Positions 27,346 through 36,098 of a DNA stretch of 64,000 nt are shown one piece after another. Source of the DNA: Tsukamurella spumae (GTDB taxonomy: Bacteria > Actinomycetota > Actinomycetes > Mycobacteriales > Mycobacteriaceae); NCBI RefSeq assembly GCF_012396015.1, contig NZ_JAAXOQ010000005.1, positions 1 through 64,000 on the forward strand, read 5' to 3'. The position numbers and the translations under genes were made by a program. Positions within the stretch are counted from its first letter, which is position 1. Each line of letters opens with the position of its first letter. The notes under the pieces are model-generated. The model did no database searches. It saw only the letters and a list, made by a program, of their open reading frames with translations, and was not told the DNA's origin.

Positions 27346-30300
27346 ATGTCCGTCGAGATCGTCGAGTCGACCGAACCGAACACGGCCACAGGCGCCGCGT
27401 CCGGCGCCGGGGGATCGCCCGGTCACCTGGCCGATGTCATTACGTCGGCCTTCACCCGGTTCGCGGACAGCCCCGCGTTCGCGACCCGCGACGGCGGCCC
27501 CGACGGTCCGTACCGCACCATCACCTACGGCCGGGTGTGGCAGCGCATCACGGCCCTGCGCACCGCCTGGCACGAGGAACTGCGACCGGGGGACTTCGTG
27601 GCCGTCCTCGGCTTCACCAGCCCGGATTTCGTGGTCGTGGACCTCGCCACCACACTGCTCGGCGCGCCCAACGTGCCCCTGCAGGCCGGCGCCCCCGCGG
27701 CCCGCATCGCGGCCATCCTCGACGAGACCACGCCCAAGATCCTCGCCGTCAGCGCCGAGCAGCTCCCGCTCGCCCGCGCCGCGATCGCTGAGTCCGGCAC
27801 TGCCCCGCGCATCGTCGTGTTCGACGGTGCCGTGCCCGGCGAGGCGAATCTCGAGGACGAGATCTCCCGCGGCGCGGCGCTTCCCGTCCCGGAACCCTAC
27901 CGCGCCGCCGAACCCGACGGCGACCGGGTCGTGACCCTGATCTACACCTCCGGCAGCACCGGAACGCCGAAGGGCGCGATCTACACCGAACATCTCGTCG
28001 TGCACTCTTGGCTCAAGATCGAGAGCATCATCGACGACGACATCCCCACCGGCGTGCTCCTGCACTTCCTTCCGATGAGTCACATGTACGGGCGGAACTG
28101 GCTGATCGCGGGCCTCGCGGCCGGAGGCGTCGGCTACTTCGCCTCCGCCGCCGACATGTCCAGCCTGTTCGACGACCTCGCCGCGGCACGCCCGACGGCG
28201 ATCGCCCTCGTCCCGCGCGTCTGCGAGCTGGTGCACCAGCGGTTCCTCGCCCTGGAGGGGGAGACCGACGCCGAGACCGCGCGCACGCATCTGCGGGACG
28301 AGGTGCTCGGTGGCAACATCGTGGCCGCGGTCTGCGGCAGCGCCGCACTCTCCGCCGATCTGCAGGCGTTCATGGAGCAACTCCTCGGCGTGAGCATCCA
28401 GATCGGGTACGGCTCCACCGAGGCCGGCGGGGTCATCGTCGACGGCGTCGTCGCGCGCCCGCCCGTGATCGACTACAAGCTCATCGACGTGCCCGAGTCG
28501 GGTTACCTCACCACGGATCTGCCGCATCCGCGGGGTGAGCTCCTGGTGAAGTCCAGCCAGCTGATCCCCGGCTACTACCGCTCGGACAAACAGGTCCTCG
28601 ACGGCGACGGCTACTACCACACGGGCGACGTGATGGCGGAGCTCGGACCGGACCGGCTCGAGTACGTCGACCGGCGCAGCAACGTGATCAAACTCGCGCA
28701 GGGCGAGTTCGTGCCGATCGCCCGGCTCGAGGCGACCTACGCCGCGAATCCCGCGGTGCACCAGATCTTCCTGCACGGCACCAGTGAGCGCTCGTACCTG
28801 CTCGCCGTCGTCGTCCCGGCGCCCGGTCCGGAGGACGAGACCGACGAGCAGGCCCGGGTCCGCGTCCTCGACGCCCTCGCCACCGTCGCCCGCGAGAACG
28901 AGCTCGCCGGGTACGAGCTGCCGCGCGACGTGATCATCGAGCGCGAGCCCTTCTCCGCGGAGAACGGGTTGCGCTCGGGCATCGGCAAACTGGTGCGCCC
29001 CGCTCTGACCGCCCGCTACGGCGACCGGCTGGCAGCGCGCTACGCCGCCGCCGAGGAACGCCGCCGTGACGGACTCCGGGGACTCGACGCCGACGGTCCG
29101 GTCGCCGACACCGTCGTGCGCGCCGCCGCCCTGACCCTCGGCGTGCTCCCCGAGGAGCTCGACGGCGACACGCGGTTCGTCGACCTCGGGGGCGACTCGC
29201 TGTCAGCCCTCTCGCTCGCCACCACGCTCGAGGGGCTCTACGACCTGTCGGTGCCGGTGCAGACCATCGTGGGCCCCACCGCCACCCTCGCCGGGGTGGT
29301 GGCGCACGTCGAGGCCGCGCGCGCGGGCGCCGTCCGGGCACCCAGCGCCGCATCGATCCACGGCGCCGGTGCGTCGATCGCCCGCGCCGCCGATCTGCGG
29401 CTGGATCGGTTCGTCGATGCGGAGCTGCTCGCGGCGGCACCGTCGAAGCCCGCGCCGCACGGGGAGCCGACGACGGTCCTGCTGACCGGCGCGACCGGCT
29501 ACCTCGGCCGGTTCCTGCTGCTCGAATGGTTGCGCCGAGTGGCGCGCACCGACGGCACCGTCGTCGCCCTGGTGCGCGGCGCCGACGCCGACGACGCCCG
29601 GCGGCGGGTGTTCGACGCGATCGGCACCGCCGACCCCGCCCTGACCGCGGAATTCGCGGGCCTCGCCGCGCGGCACTTGGAGGTCGTGCCCGGCGATTTC
29701 GGCAGCCCCGCACTGGGCCTCGACGAGGCTACCTGGGAGCGCCTCGCGCACGCCGTCGACCATGTCGTGCACTGCGGCGCGCTCGTCAACCACGTGCTGC
29801 CCTACGACCAGTTGTTCGGCCCGAACGTGGTGGCGACCGCCGAGATCGTCCGCCTCGCCGTCACGGAACGGCGCAAGTCGATCGACTACGTCTCGACGGT
29901 GGCCGTGGTCCCGCAGGACGACGGCCGCCTGCTCGTCGAGGACGACGATGTCCGCGTGCTCGGCGCCGAGCGCCGGATCGGCGCCGACGACTACGCCAAC
30001 GGCTACGCCGTGAGCAAGTGGGCCGGCGAGGTGCTGCTGCACGAGGCGGCCGATCTCGCGGGCCTGCCGGTGCGCGTGTTCCGGTCCGACATGATCCTGG
30101 CGCACAGCCGGTTCCGCGGCCAGTACAACCCCGTCGACCAGTTCACCCGCCTGCTGCTGAGCATCGCACGGACGGGGCTCGCGCCCCTGTCCTTCTACGA
30201 GCCCGACGGTTCCGGACGCAGCCCGCACTACGACGGTCTGCCCGTGGACTTCACCGCGGAATCGATCGTCACCCTCGGATCGGCGGCGCGCGAGGGCTTC

Positions 30301-30669
30301 CGGACCTTCCACCTGCTCAACGTCAACGACGACGCGGTGAGCCTCGACAGCTTCGTGGACTGGATCGCGCAGGAGCGCACCGTCGAGCGGATCGCGGACT
30401 ACGACGAGTGGTTCGAGCGGTTCGAGCGCGCGCTGCGGGCGCTGCCCGACGCGGATCGCCAGCGCTCCGTGCTGCCGCTGTTGCACTCGTTCGCCCGGCG
30501 CACCCCGGCCGGCGCCGGCGGGGCATTCACGGCGGACCGGTTCCGGGAGGCCGTGCGCGCCGAGAACGTGGGCCCGGGCGACATCCCGCACCTGGACCGC
30601 GCGCTCGCCGACCGATACCTGCGCGGCTTCGAGGATGCCGGATGGCTCTCCCTGGACGGTGCCCTCTGA
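27346..30669 (+). CDS. car: Carboxylic acid reductase (A-PCP-R)
   Basis: This 1107-residue enzyme reduces carboxylic acids to aldehydes. An adenylation domain at about 1-530 has LIYTSGSTGTPKGAIYTE, YGSTEAGG and YHTGDVM. A carrier domain has Ser618 in LGGDSLSALS for phosphopantetheine. The NADPH reductase domain from about 705 has GATGYLG at 715-721 and catalytic Tyr887/Lys891 in GYAVSKWA. ATP, NADPH and a phosphopantetheinyl transferase are needed; the latter is not encoded nearby. I use ATG 27346 and not the upstream TTG 27328. The length is somewhat below the roughly 1170 residues of the Nocardia/Mycobacterium enzymes. The natural substrate is unknown; fatty or aromatic acids are typical. 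Confidence 0.92.
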   Translation: MSVEIVESTEPNTATGAASGAGGSPGHLADVITSAFTRFADSPAFATRDGGPDGPYRTITYGRVWQRITALRTAWHEELRPGDFVAVLGFTSPDFVVVDLATTLLGAPNVPLQAGAPAARIAAILDETTPKILAVSAEQLPLARAAIAESGTAPRIVVFDGAVPGEANLEDEISRGAALPVPEPYRAAEPDGDRVVTLIYTSGSTGTPKGAIYTEHLVVHSWLKIESIIDDDIPTGVLLHFLPMSHMYGRNWLIAGLAAGGVGYFASAADMSSLFDDLAAARPTAIALVPRVCELVHQRFLALEGETDAETARTHLRDEVLGGNIVAAVCGSAALSADLQAFMEQLLGVSIQIGYGSTEAGGVIVDGVVARPPVIDYKLIDVPESGYLTTDLPHPRGELLVKSSQLIPGYYRSDKQVLDGDGYYHTGDVMAELGPDRLEYVDRRSNVIKLAQGEFVPIARLEATYAANPAVHQIFLHGTSERSYLLAVVVPAPGPEDETDEQARVRVLDALATVARENELAGYELPRDVIIEREPFSAENGLRSGIGKLVRPALTARYGDRLAARYAAAEERRRDGLRGLDADGPVADTVVRAAALTLGVLPEELDGDTRFVDLGGDSLSALSLATTLEGLYDLSVPVQTIVGPTATLAGVVAHVEAARAGAVRAPSAASIHGAGASIARAADLRLDRFVDAELLAAAPSKPAPHGEPTTVLLTGATGYLGRFLLLEWLRRVARTDGTVVALVRGADADDARRRVFDAIGTADPALTAEFAGLAARHLEVVPGDFGSPALGLDEATWERLAHAVDHVVHCGALVNHVLPYDQLFGPNVVATAEIVRLAVTERRKSIDYVSTVAVVPQDDGRLLVEDDDVRVLGAERRIGADDYANGYAVSKWAGEVLLHEAADLAGLPVRVFRSDMILAHSRFRGQYNPVDQFTRLLLSIARTGLAPLSFYEPDGSGRSPHYDGLPVDFTAESIVTLGSAAREGFRTFHLLNVNDDAVSLDSFVDWIAQERTVERIADYDEWFERFERALRALPDADRQRSVLPLLHSFARRTPAGAGGAFTADRFREAVRAENVGPGDIPHLDRALADRYLRGFEDAGWLSLDGAL

Positions 30670-30714
30670 CGCCGTTGTCCACAGATGAGGGTATGTAACC
30701 TTTTTCCTCCACAG

Positions 30715-30745
30715 GCCCCGCCGCGACCGCCGTTCGCGGTGGGGC
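30715..30745 (+). terminator. Hairpin terminator after car
   Basis: GCCCCGCCGCGA at 30715-30726 pairs with TCGCGGTGGGGC at 30734-30745 (12 pairs, one G-U) around a 7-base loop. It follows the car stop by 45 bases and precedes ssb. A T-run (ttttt) lies just before it, not after it, so it is not a textbook intrinsic terminator. Confidence 0.5.
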
Positions 30746-30810
30746 CCGCGGTTCAGACTCGTCGGTGACGGCCGGACACCGCCGGCCGCACGGCAGACGA
30801 GGAGGGCGCC

Positions 30811-31362
30811 ATGCCCGGGGTACTTGTTTTCGCAGCAGGCAATGTCACGAACGACCTCACCTACCGGGAGTCCGCCCGCGATCAGCGGCACGACTTCCTG
30901 AGCTTCACCATGGCCGCCAACAACGGCTACCTCGACGACAACGGGGAGTGGAAGCAGACCAGCACACTGTGGCTCAACGTCAAGGCCTTCGGGGCGCTGG
31001 CGCGCAATGCGCGCGCCGTGATCGCCAAGGGCCGCCCGGTGATCGTGCACGGCGAGCTCAAGCACGAGACCTTCGACGGTGCGGACGGCAACCGGCACAG
31101 CTCGCTCGACCTCAAGGCCGACGCGATCGGGCTGAACCTGCGGATGTGCGCCAGCCAGTACGTCGGTAAGGGGGAGCCGTACCGCGAGATGCCACCGCAG
31201 GCCGGCGTGGAGGCGCTGGCCGGGGAGCGCGCCGCCGAGACCGGCGAGGGCGGCACGGACGGTGAGGTCGTCGTGGTCGGGGACTTCGAGGGCCGGGGCG
31301 CGGGGGATGGCGTCGGGACGGAGCGCGAGCCGGCGGCGGTGGGCGGTGCGCCGGACTTCTGA
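30811..31362 (+). CDS. Single-stranded DNA-binding protein paralogue (SsbB-like)
   Basis: This 183-residue protein has an N-terminal OB fold over about 1-115: GNVTNDLTYRESARDQRHDFLSFTMAAN, TLWLNVKAFGALARNA, and IVHGELKHETFDGADGN. A Gly/Glu-rich disordered tail follows. The tail ends in GGAPDF and lacks the run of Asp found before the PF of canonical housekeeping SSB. This suggests a paralogue, like mycobacterial SsbB (Rv2478c family), linked to recombination or stress more than replication. GAGGAG occurs 7 bases before the ATG. In Mycobacterium this gene directly adjoins ettA; here they are 26 kb apart. Confidence 0.85.
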   Translation: MPGVLVFAAGNVTNDLTYRESARDQRHDFLSFTMAANNGYLDDNGEWKQTSTLWLNVKAFGALARNARAVIAKGRPVIVHGELKHETFDGADGNRHSSLDLKADAIGLNLRMCASQYVGKGEPYREMPPQAGVEALAGERAAETGEGGTDGEVVVVGDFEGRGAGDGVGTEREPAAVGGAPDF

Positions 31363-31419
31363 CGGACCGATGACCGGCCGGCTCGACGGTGCTGGCCGCG
31401 GTCGATCACGGCCGGTCGA

Positions 31420-32625
31420 TCACGGCCGGAGGCGGGCCCGCCGATCGTGATTCGCGACCGCGACCGGGGCACCGACGGTGTGCACCACGACGCTGCCCAA
31501 CACCACGAGCACCGCGACCGACAGCGTCAGATCGGCGACCGGCCCGTCCGGCAGCGTGTTGAACGCTATGAGCGCGAACACGATCGTGGAGGTGCCGCGG
31601 GGCCGCAGCCAGCCGAGGGCGAGGACCTCCCTGCGGGGCAGACGACTGCCCAGCATCGCGATCCCGGTGGGCAACACGCGGATCACGGTGAGCGCCGCCG
31701 CCACGAACACGAGTGTGCGCCAGCCGAACCCGTCGAACAGGCCGACGACGGCCGCTGCGCCGAAGACGAACCACATCGCGGCGGTGAGCAGGAAGCCCAC
31801 GTCCTCGGTGAGACGCACGTCGTCCCCCGTCCGGGTCTCGCGCCGCAATCGGTAGACGATGCCGCACACGAACGCCGCGACGAAGCCGTTCCCGCCCAGG
31901 CCGACCGCGGCGGCGTAGGTGACGAGCGGCGTCGCCGCGAGCGCGAGCCGCCGGCCGCTGTCCGTCGAGAGGCCGCGCCGTTCGGTGTACGTCACGCCCG
32001 CCGAGATCGCCCCTCCCAGTGCCGCGCCCACGGCCAGGGCGATCAGCGCCTGCGGTGCGGCGGCGAGCAGGGCGCGTGCGGGGTCGTCGTCGCCGTGCGC
32101 GGGGCCCGCCCAGTACAGCGCGAACAGGAAGACCGGCGTCACCAGGCCGTCGGTGTAGCCGGACTCCACCGTGAGCACGTCGCGCACGCGCGGGCTCACG
32201 TGCCGGTCCCGCAGCAACGACGGTGCCGAGGCGAAGTCGATGGGCGCGATGACGCACGCGACGAGCACCAGCACCGGCCACCCGAGGTGGGGGAGGAGGA
32301 GCCAGCCGATGGCGGCGGCGAGCAGGAGGCTCACCGGGAGGCCGATCAGCAGCGAGCGCAGCACGAGCCGCGGGTGGCGGCCGAGCAGGGAACCCCGGAC
32401 ATGCGTGGCGTCCACGAACAGCAGCACGGCCAGGATGATCTCGGCGGCACGCTGCGCGGCCCCGGTGTTGAGCGCTTCGGCGATCGCGCCGTGGGCACCG
32501 ATGCCCAGCGCCGCGCCGGCGAGGACCATCACCAGCGGCGCCGAGACGCCCCAGCGGTCCATGCGCCCCGAAAGGAGGCACCATACGACGAAGGCTCCCG
32601 CCCCGATCACGATCGCCGGAATCAC
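31420..32625 (-). CDS. Cation/proton antiporter (CPA1-type)
   Basis: This 401-residue protein has about twelve hydrophobic segments and the Na+/H+ exchanger signature block ACVIAPIDFASAPSLLRDRHVSPRVRDVLTVESGYTDGL around residues 125-160. VESGYTDG stands where CPA1 antiporters usually have a GESLxND-like motif, with the Asp retained. It likely exchanges Na+ or K+ for H+ at the membrane. The start is GTG at 32625. A 14-bp direct repeat (31400-31427) spans the stop codon. The gene is divergent from narK and unrelated to it by function. Confidence 0.8.
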   Translation of the reverse strand: MIPAIVIGAGAFVVWCLLSGRMDRWGVSAPLVMVLAGAALGIGAHGAIAEALNTGAAQRAAEIILAVLLFVDATHVRGSLLGRHPRLVLRSLLIGLPVSLLLAAAIGWLLLPHLGWPVLVLVACVIAPIDFASAPSLLRDRHVSPRVRDVLTVESGYTDGLVTPVFLFALYWAGPAHGDDDPARALLAAAPQALIALAVGAALGGAISAGVTYTERRGLSTDSGRRLALAATPLVTYAAAVGLGGNGFVAAFVCGIVYRLRRETRTGDDVRLTEDVGFLLTAAMWFVFGAAAVVGLFDGFGWRTLVFVAAALTVIRVLPTGIAMLGSRLPRREVLALGWLRPRGTSTIVFALIAFNTLPDGPVADLTLSVAVLVVLGSVVVHTVGAPVAVANHDRRARLRP

Positions 32626-32774
32626 CCCGAGATCATCCCACCCCGCTCCTCACGACCGCGGTGGCGGCGGCGTGCGGTCGAGTTCATCCGGCGGACATCG
32701 AGTGAATCGGTGCCGCAACACGGTTCTCCTACCTTCGACGTCGACAGCACATCGTCCAGGCACCGGAGGTCGAA

Positions 32775-34187
32775 ATGACGCGAGCGCGCACCATCACCGA
32801 GTGGGATCCGGAGGACCGGCAGCAGTGGGAGTCGGGCGGTGAGCGGATCGCGAAGCGGAACCTGCTGTGGTCGGTGATCGCCGAACACGTGGGGTTCTCG
32901 GTGTGGTCCCTGTGGTCGGTGATGGTCCTCTTCATGCCGCAGGCCGTGTACGGCCTGAGCACCGCGGACAAGTTCCTCATCGGCGCGACGGCCACCCTGG
33001 TCGGATCGTGCCTACGGATTCCGTACACCCTTGCGACGGCGCGTTTCGGCGGCCGGAACTGGACGATCTTCAGCGCGTTCGTGCTGGCGGTGCCCGTGGT
33101 GGCGACGATGGTGATCCTCGCGAATCCGGGGCAGCCGTTGTGGGTGTACCTGGTGTGCGCGGCGCTGACCGGCTTCGGCGGCGGCAACTTCGCCTCGTCG
33201 ATGACCAACATCAACGCCTTCTTCCCCCAGCGGCTCAAGGGGTGGGCGCTCGGTCTCAACGCGGGCGGCGGCAATGTCGGCGTGCCGGCCGTGCAGCTCG
33301 TGGGCCTCCTGGTCATCGCGACGGTCGGCGACCGCCAGCCCTACTGGGTGTGCGCGGTGTACCTCGTGCTGCTCGCCGGCGCGGGTGTCGGCGCTGCGCT
33401 GTTCATGGACAACCTGCAGGTCCCGACCGTCGACACCGCCGCGATGCGGGCCGCGACCCGGGATCGCGACACGTGGATCGTCGCGCTGCTCTACATCGGT
33501 ACCTTCGGATCGTTCATCGGCTTCTCCTTCGCCTTCGGGCAGGTCCTGCAGGCCACCTTCAAGGCCGGTGGCGAGACCGCCGCGCAGGCCTCGCTGCACG
33601 CCGCGCAGATCGCCTTCCTGGGCCCCCTGCTCGGGTCGGTCGCCCGCGTCTACGGTGGCAAGATGGCGGACCGGCTCGGTGGCGGCCGAGTCACTCTCTA
33701 CGTCTTCGCCGGGATGGTCGCCGCGGGCGGTGTGCTCATCGCGGCGGCGACGACGGCGGGCTCCGGCGCACCATCGGGCGGGGTGCTCGCGGCGTACATC
33801 GTCGGCTTCATCGCGCTGTTTCTGCTCAGCGGTCTGGGCAACGGGTCCGTCTACAAGATGATCCCGTCGATCTTCGAGGCGAAGGCCCGCTCGATCGACG
33901 CCGACGAGGCCACCCGCACGCACTACTCGCGCGCGATGTCGGGGGCTGTGATCGGCATCGCGGGCGCGATCGGTGGCCTGGGCGGGGTGGGCATCAACCT
34001 GGTCCTGCGCTCGTCGTACCAGTCGTACGGCACGGCGACGGTCGCGTTCTGGGTGTTCGGCGTGTTCTACGTGCTGGCCGCCGTGGTCACCTGGACGGTG
34101 TACGTGCGTACGCCCGCGCCGCGCGGGCATGGGACCATCGCGGGGACGCATCACGTCGACGCCCTCAGCAGCGCCGACACCCGATGA
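32775..34187 (+). CDS. narK: Nitrate/nitrite transporter NarK (MFS)
   Basis: This 470-residue major facilitator has about twelve helices. Nitrate-porter signatures include ALTGFGGGNFASSMTNINAFFPQRLKGWALGLNAGGGNVGV in the first half (helix 4-5 region, Gly-rich NNP motif) and LLSGLGNGSVYKMIPSIF in the second. It should import nitrate or export nitrite. A GGAGG site precedes the ATG. It heads a plus-strand unit with the HemD-like protein and the sirohydrochlorin chelatase. The same trio, narK3-Rv0260c-Rv0259c, is adjacent in M. tuberculosis. Confidence 0.9.
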   Translation: MTRARTITEWDPEDRQQWESGGERIAKRNLLWSVIAEHVGFSVWSLWSVMVLFMPQAVYGLSTADKFLIGATATLVGSCLRIPYTLATARFGGRNWTIFSAFVLAVPVVATMVILANPGQPLWVYLVCAALTGFGGGNFASSMTNINAFFPQRLKGWALGLNAGGGNVGVPAVQLVGLLVIATVGDRQPYWVCAVYLVLLAGAGVGAALFMDNLQVPTVDTAAMRAATRDRDTWIVALLYIGTFGSFIGFSFAFGQVLQATFKAGGETAAQASLHAAQIAFLGPLLGSVARVYGGKMADRLGGGRVTLYVFAGMVAAGGVLIAAATTAGSGAPSGGVLAAYIVGFIALFLLSGLGNGSVYKMIPSIFEAKARSIDADEATRTHYSRAMSGAVIGIAGAIGGLGGVGINLVLRSSYQSYGTATVAFWVFGVFYVLAAVVTWTVYVRTPAPRGHGTIAGTHHVDALSSADTR

Positions 34188-34215
34188 CCACCTGCGTGGA
34201 AGGACGGATCTGACG

Positions 34216-35343
34216 ATGACCGAGGCGCCGCAACGCCCCCTCCTCGGATTCACCGTGGCAGTGACGGCCGCGCGCCGCGCCGACGAGCAGACCACCCTGC
34301 TCGAGCGGCGCGGCGCAGCCGTGATCGCTGCACCGGCGATCGCCATGGTCCCGCTGTCCGACGACGAGCGGCTCCGCGCCGCGACCGATGAGCTGCTCGA
34401 GAGCCCGCCGGACCTGCTGGTCGCGACCACGGGCATCGGTTTCCGCGGCTGGCTGGAGGCGGCCGAGGGATGGGGCGTCGCCGAGCGACTGCTCGCGGCA
34501 CTCGGGACGGGGCGCGTCATCTCCCGTGGCCCCAAGGCCACGGGTGCCCTCCGTGCCGCGGGCCTGCGGGAGGAGTGGTCGCCGCCGTCGGAGTCCTCCG
34601 CCGAGGTCCTCAGTCACCTCAGCGGGACGGACCTCACCGGTCAGCGGGTGGCCGTTCAGTTGCACGGCGCCACCGACGAGTGGGATCCGAATCCCGGTCT
34701 CCTCGAAGGCCTGCGGGCGCTGGGCGCCGAGATCGTCCCGGTGCCCGTCTACCGGTGGGAACAGCCCGCCGACCTCACCGGACTGGACCGCGTGGTGGAA
34801 GCCATCGCGACCTGCGCCGTCGACGCCGTCACGTTCACCTCCGCGCCCGCCGCCGCGTCGGTCCTCGAGCGCGCGGACGAGCTGGGCCTCGGGACCGCGC
34901 TGCGGGGGGCGCTGAACGGCGCCGTGGTGCCGTACTGCGTGGGGCCGGTCACCGCCACGCCGCTCGACCGTTCCGGGATCGCCTCGGTCATGCCGGAGCG
35001 GATGCGGCTTGGCGCCCTCGCGCGGCTCGTGGAGCACGACCTCCCCGAACGTCGGCCGGACCTCACCGTCGCGGACCATGCGCTCGGGATCCGTGCGCGC
35101 GGCGCGGTCGTCGACGGCGCGGACCGCGAGCTCACCCCCACGTCGATCGTCCTGCTCCGGCTCCTGGCGCGCGAGCCGGGCACCGTCGTCTCCCGGGAGG
35201 ATCTGCTGGCCGCGCTGGGCGGCGACGACCCGCACGCCGTCGAGGCCGCCGTTGCGCGGTTGCGGGCGGGGCTGGGCCACAAGGAGATCGTCGCCACGGT
35301 GGTCAAGCGCGGCTACCGGCTCGCGATCGACGAGGAGCATTGA
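34216..35343 (+). CDS. Uroporphyrinogen-III synthase fused to winged-helix DNA-binding domain
   Basis: Residues 1-260 of 375 form a HemD fold: GFTVAVTAARRADEQTTLLERRGA, LLVATTGIGFRGWLEAAEGW, QLHGATDEWDPNPGLLEGLRALGAEIVPVPVYRW. Residues 280-375 are an OmpR/PhoB-type winged helix (TPTSIVLLRLLAREPGTVVSREDLLAALGG, AAVARLRAGLG, VVKRGYRL). The fusion has a counterpart in M. tuberculosis Rv0260c. The HemD part may make the siroheme precursor or only sense tetrapyrrole. The DNA-binding part may regulate narK or nir genes, which is untested. It lies 28 bases after narK and 1 base before the chelatase gene. Confidence 0.85.
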   Translation: MTEAPQRPLLGFTVAVTAARRADEQTTLLERRGAAVIAAPAIAMVPLSDDERLRAATDELLESPPDLLVATTGIGFRGWLEAAEGWGVAERLLAALGTGRVISRGPKATGALRAAGLREEWSPPSESSAEVLSHLSGTDLTGQRVAVQLHGATDEWDPNPGLLEGLRALGAEIVPVPVYRWEQPADLTGLDRVVEAIATCAVDAVTFTSAPAAASVLERADELGLGTALRGALNGAVVPYCVGPVTATPLDRSGIASVMPERMRLGALARLVEHDLPERRPDLTVADHALGIRARGAVVDGADRELTPTSIVLLRLLAREPGTVVSREDLLAALGGDDPHAVEAAVARLRAGLGHKEIVATVVKRGYRLAIDEEH

Positions 35344-35344
35344 G

Positions 35345-36070
35345 ATGGGGACCCTCCTCGTGGCGCACGGTACTCGGAGCGAGCACGGCGTGGCGATGAT
35401 CGGCGACCTCGCCGCCGCCATGGCCGACCGGCTCCGGGAAACCGTGCGGGTGGCGTTCGTGGACGTCCTCGGGCCGACCCCGTGCGAGGTGCTCGCGCAG
35501 TACCGCGATGAGCCGACGGTGGTGGTCCCGGCGTTCCTCTCGAGCGGGTACCACGTGCGCCACGACCTCCCGCGGGAGGTCGCCGAGTCCGGTCACCGAT
35601 CCGTCACCGCCACACCCGCACTCGGCCCCTCGCCCGAGCTGGCGCGCGCCATGCTCGGTCGTCTGCTCGAAGCCGGTTGGCGGCGTGGGGATGCCGTGGT
35701 CATGGCCGCCGCCGGCACCCGCGACGTGCAGGCGCAGGGCCAACTGCGGCGCACCGCCGCCGCCCTCTCCGCCCTGACGGGCGCCCGCGTCTCGATCGCC
35801 TTCGCCGCCCCGAGCCAGCAGAGCGAGGGCTACCCCTCGGTCCCCGAGGTCGTCTCCCGCCTGCGGTCCGACGGTGCGCGGTCCGTCGCCGTCGCGTCGT
35901 ACCTCCTGGCGGAGGGGCTGTTCCAGCAGCGCCTGCGCGACTCCGGCGCCGATGTCGTCGCCGCGCCCCTCGGCCTGCACCCGTCCGTCGTGCGCGTCGC
36001 CTGCCTGCGCCGCAGCCATGCCGGCATCGCGGTCCCGAGGTCGATGTCGTCCGTCGAGGCGCATCCCTGA
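35345..36070 (+). CDS. Sirohydrochlorin chelatase (CbiX/SirB-like)
   Basis: This 241-residue protein has two CbiX-type halves. The first opens with LLVAHGTRSEHGVAMIGDLAA, with the metal-ligand-type His. The AFLSSGYHVRHDLPREVAESG segment follows, with the second conserved His. The second half ends with VASYLLAEGLFQQRLRDSGADVVAAPLGLHP. It probably inserts iron into sirohydrochlorin to give siroheme, the cofactor of NirB, though cobalt chelation cannot be excluded. It is translationally coupled to the HemD fusion. Confidence 0.85.
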   Translation: MGTLLVAHGTRSEHGVAMIGDLAAAMADRLRETVRVAFVDVLGPTPCEVLAQYRDEPTVVVPAFLSSGYHVRHDLPREVAESGHRSVTATPALGPSPELARAMLGRLLEAGWRRGDAVVMAAAGTRDVQAQGQLRRTAAALSALTGARVSIAFAAPSQQSEGYPSVPEVVSRLRSDGARSVAVASYLLAEGLFQQRLRDSGADVVAAPLGLHPSVVRVACLRRSHAGIAVPRSMSSVEAHP

Positions 36071-36098
36071 CGGAGGCCCGCGCCGAGCGAGCCGGCCC

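Noticed and set aside
31400-31427. 14-bp direct repeat (GGTCGATCACGGCC twice)
   Set aside because: It is short, sits at the antiporter stop codon, and has no partner elsewhere. It is probably a local duplication.
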